Source: an uncultured Mycoplasma sp. (GTDB taxonomy: Bacteria; Bacillota_I; Bacilli_A; Mycoplasmatales; Mycoplasmoidaceae). Taken from it: a DNA stretch of 50,582 nt. The position numbers and the translations under genes were made by a program. The notes under the pieces are model-generated. The model was not told where the DNA came from and did no database searches. It was given only the letters and a program-made list of their open reading frames with translations. The DNA is taken from contig CASDXH010000006.1 in the NCBI GenBank assembly GCA_949285105.1, forward strand, positions 1 through 50,582, written 5' to 3'. Shown one piece after another: positions 43,939 to 50,582 of this stretch (the first letter of the stretch is position 1; each line of letters opens with the position of its first letter).

Positions 43939-44532
43939 ATGAATTTTAAAACAACACTGTGATTAAACTATTTAAGACCAAATATTTTTGTCAAAGATAT
44001 TTCACAAATAGACATCCACTCCTTAAAAACAAATGGTATTAAGCTTGTGATTTGTGATTTAGATAATACATTAGTTCCACACTTTAACAAGTTTCCAAAT
44101 AAGTATGTTTTTGATTTTATAAACAAGATTAAAAGAGAAGGACTACTTATTATCATTGCTTCAAACAACACAAAGAAAAGAGTTACAACATTTGTTAACC
44201 AACTTCAAAAAACAATTAGCGTCGATGGTTTTTTATATAATTGTAAAAAACCATTTACAAGAAAGATAAGAAAAGAAATTGGTAAATTTAATATTACATA
44301 TAATGATGTTGTAGTTATAGGAGATCAATTCATTACAGATATTTTTCTTGCCAATAGGCTTAAATGTAAAAGCATTCTAGTATTACCAATGGTTGATTCA
44401 AATAAAAGTGTTTCTAGCAATTTGCTTTTAAAAATCTTAGAGAGCTTTATTTATAAAAAATTACAACATGAAAAATATATAGATAACAAATTTGATAATG
44501 GAAAGATAAATGATGAAATCGAATTATTATAA
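43939..44532 (+). CDS. yqeG: YqeG family HAD-IIIA phosphatase
   Basis: A 197-aa haloacid dehalogenase-fold hydrolase. The catalytic motif VICDLDNTLVPH has both Asp residues, motif II is in IIIASNNTKKR, and motif III is VVIGDQFITDI. This matches YqeG, a member of the phosphatase IIIA group that sits beside yqeH in Firmicutes. TGA is read as Trp in the N-terminus (TTLWLNYLRP). TATAAT at 43915-43920 may be the promoter of the yqeG-yqeH-nadD-mtnN cluster. Its end overlaps yqeH by 23 bases. Confidence 0.9.
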
Positions 44533-45601
44533 TAAAAAGTGTAAAGGGTGTGGACAGTTTTTTTCAGATGATATCAACAGCCCTTCCTATGTTGTTAATC
44601 CAAATGAAAATACATTATATTGCAAAAGATGTTTTCAAATTAAACACTACAAAAAAATAAATAATGAACGTGTTGATGAACAAAAAATTATAGAAGCAAT
44701 TAATAATATTGATATTAAAGATAATTTCTTAATTGTGGTTGTTGATCTATTTGATATTTATAACACCTTGATTGATCAATATAAGGATTATAAAAATAAA
44801 ATTATTGTTATAAATAAACTTGGGGTCTTACCAAAAAAATTTAATTCTAATATTACTTTAGAAAAAATTAGTAAAATAGTAGATTCTAAAAATATCTTAT
44901 ATAAAGACATAATTCTTTATGATTCAATTAACCATATTAACATCAATAGAATATACAAATATATTAATGAAGTATCTAGAACTAAAAAAATAACTTATGT
45001 ATTTGGAAAAACAAATACAGGCAAATCCTCTTTAATAAATGCTTTATTAAAACTAAATAAAGAAAAAGATCTTTTAACAGTTAGCCCATATAAAAACACA
45101 ACTCTTAATTTATCCAAAATAACAATAGAAAGAAATACTATAATAGATACACCAGGAATTCCAAATCAAGATTCACTTTTAAATCTTGTATCTGAAAAAG
45201 ATATAGATAAGATAAACAATAATACAAAGTTTGTCTCTAAGAACTTTCAAGTTAAAAACAATAACCAAACTTATTTTGTTGAAGGATTATGTTATTTGAA
45301 TGTTAAATCAATATATGATAATGCAAGTATTAACTTTTATATCAAACAAAACATAAAAGTTCACAGTACAAAGTTTGACAAAGTTAACAACGTTTTAAAT
45401 AACCAGAAAAAAATATTTAATATCAATTTGGTTCAAAAAAATTTAAAATTTATTAAACACTCATATAAATTAAATATAAATGTTAAGTACAATATTTTTC
45501 TTAATGGATTGTGTTTAGTATCATTGAAGAATGTTGAAATAATAGAAATATATTTACCTGAAAAAGTTAATGTTTATATTACAGACAACGCAGTAATATA
45601 G
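44510..45601 (+). CDS. yqeH: Ribosome-biogenesis GTPase YqeH
   Basis: YqeH is a circularly permuted GTPase required for assembly of the 30S subunit. The 363-aa protein starts with a four-Cys zinc finger (CKGCGQFF...YCKRCFQIKHY). The GTPase motifs come in permuted order: the NKLG (G4) motif in VINKLGVLPKK, then G1 GKTNTGKSSL, then G3 DTPGI. Two adjacent ATGs (44510 and 44513) are possible, with GGAAAG upstream. There is no in-frame TGA. It overlaps yqeG and lies 11 bases before nadD. This gene order matches Firmicutes. Confidence 0.93.
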   Translation: MMKSNYYNKKCKGCGQFFSDDINSPSYVVNPNENTLYCKRCFQIKHYKKINNERVDEQKIIEAINNIDIKDNFLIVVVDLFDIYNTLIDQYKDYKNKIIVINKLGVLPKKFNSNITLEKISKIVDSKNILYKDIILYDSINHININRIYKYINEVSRTKKITYVFGKTNTGKSSLINALLKLNKEKDLLTVSPYKNTTLNLSKITIERNTIIDTPGIPNQDSLLNLVSEKDIDKINNNTKFVSKNFQVKNNNQTYFVEGLCYLNVKSIYDNASINFYIKQNIKVHSTKFDKVNNVLNNQKKIFNINLVQKNLKFIKHSYKLNINVKYNIFLNGLCLVSLKNVEIIEIYLPEKVNVYITDNAVI

Positions 45602-45612
45602 AAAGGAATATT

Positions 45613-46656
45613 ATGAACAAGAAAAAACTTATTATCTTTGGAGGCTCATTTGACCCAATTCATAAAGGTCATTTAAAAATAGCTCTTAAAGCTTTTAAAA
45701 AAATAAAAGCAAATAAACTATTTTTTGTCCCTTGTAAAAACCATCCTCAAAACAAACATCTTAGTGCTAGTGATCAACAAAGAATTGATATGATTAAACT
45801 CATGATTAAGGGGATTAATAACTTTGAAGTTTGTGAATATGAACTAGGGTTAAATGATGTTTCTTATACGATAAATACAATTAACTACTTTAAGCAAGAA
45901 TATCAAGACTATGATTTGTATTTACTAATTGGGTATGATCAATTAAAAAATTTCAAATCATGACATGAGTATAAACAGATCCTTGAATCTGTTAAATTGA
46001 TTTGTCATAAAAGAAAAATTGAAAAGGATGCAATCATTCCAGAAGATATTCCTTTTATTAAAATTGGATTTACAAATATAGATGCTAACTCTTCTTCATT
46101 AAAGATTTATCCCAAAAGTAAATTTCTTGATAAAGAGGTTGAAAAATATATTAATGAAAATGGAGTATATGCAATTGACCGTTTAAAAACTGTAATGGGT
46201 GAATATAGATTAGAGCACTCAATTAGAGTAGCAGATCTTGCAAGAAAAATAGCCAAAGAAAATAAATATTATACTTTATTAAATAAAGCTTATGTTGCAG
46301 GACTTTATCATGATTATGCAAAAGAATTTAAAGAAGATGTAATTTTAAAATATGCTAGAAAATTAAAGATTAAAAAATTTCCATCATGAAAAGTTCTTCA
46401 TGGCCCAGTTGGAGCTTATATTTTAAGAAAAAGATATAACATTGATGACTATCAAATTTTAACTGCAATTAGAAATCATGTTATTCCAGAAGATAAATCT
46501 ATTCTTGTTAAAATTATTTATTGTGCAGACAAATTAGATGTTAGAGTAGATGGTGAATTACCAGAAAGAAATAAATTAATTAAAATCTGTAAAAAAGATA
46601 TTAATGAAGGTTTTGATTTAGTTGTAAATAAATTAAAGGAAATATATGGAAACTAA
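45613..46656 (+). CDS. nadD: Nicotinate-nucleotide adenylyltransferase fused to YqeK HD phosphohydrolase
   Basis: A 347-aa two-domain protein. Residues 1 to ~190 are NadD, which makes NAD precursor from nicotinate mononucleotide and ATP: GGSFDPIHKGHLKIA is the nucleotide motif and a Ser-rich loop (DANSSSLKI) replaces the usual ISST. From ~195 comes an HD domain of the YqeK type, the bis(5'-nucleosyl) tetraphosphatase: LEHSIRVADLARKIA, AGLYHDYAKEF, HGPVGAYILRKRY and IIYCADKLDVRVDG. Such fusions are known in mollicutes. TGA is read as Trp at two points. The end overlaps mtnN by 11 bases. Confidence 0.93.
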
Positions 46657-47365
46657 GATCATTGGTATCATTATTGCTTTAGAAAATGAACTATATCAAT
46701 TTAAATCAATCTTTGAAAAAGGTTTTAATGTTCATGTTTCGCTAGAACAAAAGTTTTATATCACATATCATAACAATAATATGTTTGTGTTTTGTTTTTC
46801 AGGAATAGGAAAAACAAATGCAGCAATGACTGCTTCTAACTTGATAAAAACATTTAATCCCAATGCGATAATTAATTTAGGTTCTTGTGGCTCATGTTTT
46901 AAAGATACATCAATAAAAGATATTTATTTAATAGATGATTTTTATTTTTTAGATGTTGATGCAACCGCTTTCAAATATGAATTGGGTCAAACTCCTAAAG
47001 AGTCACCATACTTTACATCAAGTGCTTTAACAAATGAAAAAATATTAAAGATTTTAAATGATCACAATATAAACATTAAAAAAGGTAAGTGTGGTACAAG
47101 TGATAGTTTTATCAATAAATTAAATTTTGAAAAAGTTAAAAATAAATTGTTTTCATTGGTAAGTTGTATTGATATGGAATCAACTTCAATAGCACAAGTT
47201 TGTTTTAAAACAAAAACATTATTTTCAAGTATTAAAATTGTTTCAGATAATTTAAACAATAGTGTTGTAAATAATGATGTTCAGTTTCAGGAAAATTTAA
47301 GTGATATATCAAAAATGCTGACTAACATTGTTACTTTGATCATTAATAATATTGTTATAAATTAA
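46646..47365 (+). CDS. mtnN: 5'-methylthioadenosine / S-adenosylhomocysteine nucleosidase
   Basis: MtnN splits adenine from methylthioadenosine and S-adenosylhomocysteine, salvaging adenine and clearing methylation by-products. The 239-aa protein has FSGIGKTNAAMTASNLI, INLGSCGSC, GTSDSFI, the substrate-binding CIDMESTSIAQVC and the catalytic Asp in IVSDNLNN. AAAGGA precedes the ATG, inside the end of nadD, so the two are coupled. It is the last gene before a terminator. Confidence 0.92.
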   Translation: METKIIGIIIALENELYQFKSIFEKGFNVHVSLEQKFYITYHNNNMFVFCFSGIGKTNAAMTASNLIKTFNPNAIINLGSCGSCFKDTSIKDIYLIDDFYFLDVDATAFKYELGQTPKESPYFTSSALTNEKILKILNDHNINIKKGKCGTSDSFINKLNFEKVKNKLFSLVSCIDMESTSIAQVCFKTKTLFSSIKIVSDNLNNSVVNNDVQFQENLSDISKMLTNIVTLIINNIVIN

Positions 47366-47371
47366 TTATTA

Positions 47372-47440
47372 TTATCTTCAATCATGTATTTCTAAGAACA
47401 TATAGTTCTATATCATGAATGACTGAAGATATTTTTTATT
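47372..47440 (+). terminator. Terminator after mtnN
   Basis: TATCTTCA pairs with TGAAGATA around a structured loop (internal AGAAC / GTTCT stem), followed by TTTTTTATTTA. The remaining 180 bases up to the next gene show no ORF; they probably hold its promoter. Confidence 0.75.
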
Positions 47441-47620
47441 TATATAGATTAATAAATTAACTTAGATTACTATAAAAAAAGGTACTTTTTGCTTAATAAA
47501 ACATAAAATTTTATTATATAACATAATTTTGGATTTTTAACACAAAAATGATTTTTAATATTGAAAATGGATTTTTTTAAACTTATAATAATTTATGTAT
47601 AGTGTTATCGAGGTATATAT

Positions 47621-50083
47621 ATGGACTATAAAAAACTAATTGTTTCTGAAGACAATAAATTGGTTCTAGAAGATTACAACTTAACTAGCGACGATGCTGA
47701 AATTCTAGATATTAACAAATCGTTAAGAGATGTAGCTACTGATGAAGAACTACAAAATTTTATTAAAGAGAATGCTATAGATCAATCAAAAGTTTACTTT
47801 ATATGTGTTAAAGAAGATTTTGGAACAAATGAACAAATCATTGAAAATATTCCGGATGTTAAAAATGTTTACAAAGTAATTAAAAAAGTATTCAAAAAAA
47901 ATAAAAATGTCTACTTCTTTGTTTACAACACATACTTAAAAAACGATATAGCTTTAAACCCTTCATTAGAAACTCCATCAATTTTTGATGCTCAAAATCC
48001 AGAAGTTAGCGATGTTGATAACTATGATGAAACAGCTAACTATCCAGAACAAAATGATTCTTATAACAAAGAAGAATATCAAGATAATTATGATGGACAA
48101 GATCAACAATACTATGAACAAGCAGAAGATAGTATTGTAAATCAAGGTTTTGATGCTAATGAAAATGCTGATGAAGTTTATGCTCAAGTTAACCCTGAAG
48201 AAGAACAATATTATGATGGTAATGCTGACACATATGATAATAGTGAAATCCAAAAGGATGACTTAATGCAAAATGAAGAAGATGTTCAATTTGTAAATGA
48301 TGAAATCTTAGCTGATGATATTGTAGTTCAAAATGATTTTGATAATGGAATAACTTCTCAAGAAAACTTTGATGATGTAATAGATGGTAACTGAGATGAC
48401 AATGTTGAAATTGTAAATCAACCAAGCGAACCAGAAGTTATGTTTGCAAGTGAAACACCAGCTGAAATCATAGAACCATCAGAAGAAGAGGATTTAAATA
48501 TTATTGATCAAACTCAATCAGATGAAAATATTGATTGAAACAACATCGAAGTAATCGAGACAGATGAAAACCCTGATCAAGAAATTGTTGAAGTTGAAAC
48601 TATTCCTGTTGATATGGTTGATTCAACTAATAATGATTCTTGAGGGGACATGGAATCTTCTAACAATGTATTTGAAAACGATATCATTGTATCTAACCAA
48701 AACAAAACTCCTGATGAAATCAAGTCTTTTGATACATTAGAAAGTCTAACTGAGATAACAGATAGTTCTGTTAGAGATGGCTCTAATGAAATTTCAATTC
48801 CAGAATCATACTTTGACTCTGAAAATGAAAATCAACTTTCTTATGAAGATTACAATGAATTCCAAAATGATTATGAACTTAATGTTCATGCACTAAAATC
48901 AATCTATGATTTTATTTGAAGAATGTTAGTTTTAAACAACTACAACTTAAAATTAAATGATCTATTATATTTAGCTGTTAATAACTTAGATGCTTTCTCT
49001 ATTGGACAAAGTGACTTTGTAAGACAAACAGCTAACAAAGCAGAATCACTATTTGATTTAATTTTACAATTAGACATTAAATTAGAATTTAACAACTCAT
49101 TATTCTACATTTACTTAGCTGAATTCTTTGCAATTAGATCAAACAAAATAGTTGTTAACCAAAAATTTTTAAATACATTATCAATCTGAGTTGATAAATC
49201 TTCTAAAAACAAATTTGTACAACAAATTGAACAATTTGTTAACTATAGTACTGTTTACAACAAAAAAATTATCTTCTCATATTTTGTTGAGTTAGCTAAC
49301 TTTATTAAAGGATGTATTCCATCAATTAAACCAAGTCTATCTTTGGTTGATGTTCACAGAATTTTAAGTAACAAATCTAAAAAAGTTAGAGAAGGAAATG
49401 TATTTGGATTTATTGTTGACAAAATTAATGAAGTGTTTGTTAAAAACGGAATCACTATTGAATCTGAATTAATTGACACTCCTGATAGTATTTTTGCAGA
49501 TGAAAATGAAAAATACTCAGATGATGTTGAACAAAACTGAAAAACACAACTTTGTGAATTATACAAAAGACTTGTATTAAATATTAGAAACTACGTGTTA
49601 TCTAAAGGTAATAATGAAATGGATATCTTTAACATCTACATTGATATTAAAGATCTAAGAATGTATCATTCACCACTAGGAGATGCAACTGCTTTATCTC
49701 CATCAACTATTCAATCACTTGAGTATGACAAAAATTATATTACTATAGGTGATGCATTTAACAGAACAAGTTCAATCGTTCCAAGCCAAAATTCAGAAAT
49801 TGATTATGATAACTTTAGCAACTATATTGCACCAGCTATTGATGCAGCTAATAGTAATTTTGGCTCACCAGAATTAACAAATGGAGATGAAATTATGGAA
49901 AAAAAATATATTGATGAAACACTTATTCAACCAGCTGTTCCAAGATTTAGTGCAGCTGAATTAGAAGATTCTATGTCTAAAAGAATAGAAGAATACGAAA
50001 AGAAAATTAAACAAAACATTGAAAGAATAGAAGCTGAAAGAAAACAACTTAGAGAAAAAATGGAAGCTTTAAAAAATCTATAA
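47621..50083 (+). CDS. Large acidic protein of unknown function (820 aa)
   Basis: I do not recognise this protein. The first ~115 residues look folded (KVYFICVKEDF, KNVYFFVYNTYLKNDI). About 120-425 is a long acidic, Asn/Gln/Asp/Tyr-rich, low-complexity region with NYDGQDQQYYEQ and many EE and DD runs. About 428-640 is helical and hydrophobic-amphipathic (HALKSIYDFIWRMLVL). The last ~45 residues form a clear charged coiled coil (RIEEYEKKIKQNIERIEAER). There is no signal sequence or membrane span. GAGG precedes the ATG. The layout resembles scaffold or cytoskeletal proteins of mycoplasma attachment organelles, but no specific family signature, such as an EAGR box, is visible; that link is speculation. 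Confidence 0.85.
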
Positions 50084-50087
50084 TACT

Positions 50088-50225
50088 ATGAAAAATAATT
50101 ATAGAAAGTCACTATCCAATTTATCTACAGTCGAAATTGATAAGCACTATTATGAGAGAAAAATTTCTTTTCAAGAAGAGTTAAAAACGCTTAGAAAAAA
50201 AACATCCAAGCATTCAGAAATTTAG
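50088..50225 (+). CDS. Small basic ORF (45 aa)
   Basis: A 45-codon frame starting 4 bases after the acidic 820-aa protein: KNNYRKSLSNLSTVEIDKHY, then a helical charged end (FQEELKTLRKKTSKHSE). It has no good ribosome binding site, but could be translated by coupling. It is opposite in charge to its acidic neighbour and could partner it; this is speculation. It could also be chance. Confidence 0.35.
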   Translation: MKNNYRKSLSNLSTVEIDKHYYERKISFQEELKTLRKKTSKHSEI

Positions 50226-50258
50226 AATATTATTTAGTAAAATGAACTGAATTAATAC

Positions 50259-50297
50259 AAAAAGTGCAATACTCAAAAAATGGGTGTGCACTTTTTT
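50259..50297 (+). terminator. Terminator after the 45-aa ORF
   Basis: AAAAAGTGCA pairs with TGCACTTTTT, with an inner short stem; the right arm itself supplies the T-run. Confidence 0.75.
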
Positions 50298-50503
50298 GCT
50301 TTATCCATAGCTATTATATTTTAAAAGAATACGATGATAGTTTATAGAAATGGTTAAGTTATAATTAGACAAAATCATCCATAACTGGTATAAATTTTTT
50401 AATTTGGTTTAATATAAAATCTGTTGATGCAATAACTATTAAGTCATTAAGATAGAATATCAAGTTTAAAAAACTTTTAGTTTATAAACTAGGACATCAA
50501 AAT

Positions 50504-50533
50504 GGGACACTCCAGAAAAAAGGAGTGTTTTTT
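50504..50533 (+). terminator. Hairpin upstream of the edge transposase ORF
   Basis: ACACTCC pairs with GGAGTGT, followed by TTTTTT, and the right arm contains the AAAGGAG ribosome binding site of the next ORF. It would block read-through and also sequester the ribosome binding site on long transcripts, a trait common at IS ends. Confidence 0.55.
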
Positions 50534-50534
50534 A

Positions 50535-50582
50535 ATGAGTAAACAATTAAGTAAAAATGAATGACTATATTATTTTGATTTG
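50535..50582 (+). CDS. Probable IS3-family transposase OrfA, N-terminal fragment
   Basis: The frame begins MSKQLSKNEWLYYFDL and runs off the window. Such a Lys/Trp/Tyr start, L-(S/T)-K-x-x-W-x-x-x-F-x-L, is typical of the helix-turn-helix OrfA of mollicute IS3 elements. AAAGGAG lies 8 bases upstream. The IS left end is probably close to the TGGGACACTCC at 50503. With only 16 codons visible the family call is tentative. Confidence 0.45.

Noticed and set aside
50365-50455. Short minus-strand frame (about 30 codons) between the last terminator and the IS
   Set aside because: No start codon with ribosome binding site and no recognisable family; probably chance. The 50300-50490 stretch otherwise shows nothing I can support.

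Overview
The window is AT-rich (roughly a quarter G+C by eye) and reads correctly only with the mycoplasma code (UGA = Trp). Most genes carry in-frame TGA codons: uvrB, all opp genes, secA, guaA, nadD and the surface proteins fall apart under the standard code and become full length when TGA is read as Trp. Three features point to the pneumoniae/Malacoplasma side of the Mollicutes, in the neighbourhood of M. penetrans or M. iowae: an ~850-residue OppF, the NadD-YqeK fusion, and guaA/guaB/nagB alongside large single-span surface proteins. The species assignment is inference.

Layout. 1-300: a short minus-strand membrane ORF ending in a 34-bp repeat. 441-1888: rpsP-trmD-rplS operon. 1988-5519: M20 amidohydrolase, a 62-aa membrane protein, uvrB. 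5780-7739 (minus): yaaA, thioredoxin-like protein, PHP phosphatase. 7740-8274: leader region with a 36-aa ORF and strong hairpins. 8275-17586: oppABCDF plus an overlapping membrane protein. 17788-18389: decayed cutC. 18563-20240: two-gene ABC-2 exporter. 20311-20344: the second, inverted copy of the 34-bp repeat.

20444-34232 is the main accessory block: four very large secreted or membrane-anchored proteins ordered A1-B1-A2-B2. A and B are different families, so the block looks like a tandem duplication of a two-gene unit, each unit having its own promoter and/or terminator. It is followed by a LolD-like ABC ATPase with a Lys/Asn-repeat N-terminus, which overlaps the start of secA.

35439-43075: secA with a ~420-residue acidic tail, nagB with a ~138-residue Gln/Asn/Tyr/Asp tail, CBS-less guaB, and guaA. 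43088-47365: membrane protein, yqeG, yqeH, nadD-yqeK and mtnN, partly overlapping. 47621-50083: an 820-residue acidic protein of unknown function, followed by a 45-aa basic ORF and the 5' end of a probable insertion sequence.

The most unusual theme is the set of long disordered tails on otherwise ordinary proteins (SecA, NagB, and the acidic 820-aa protein), next to the duplicated surface-protein locus. No rRNA, tRNA or CRISPR array was recognised.
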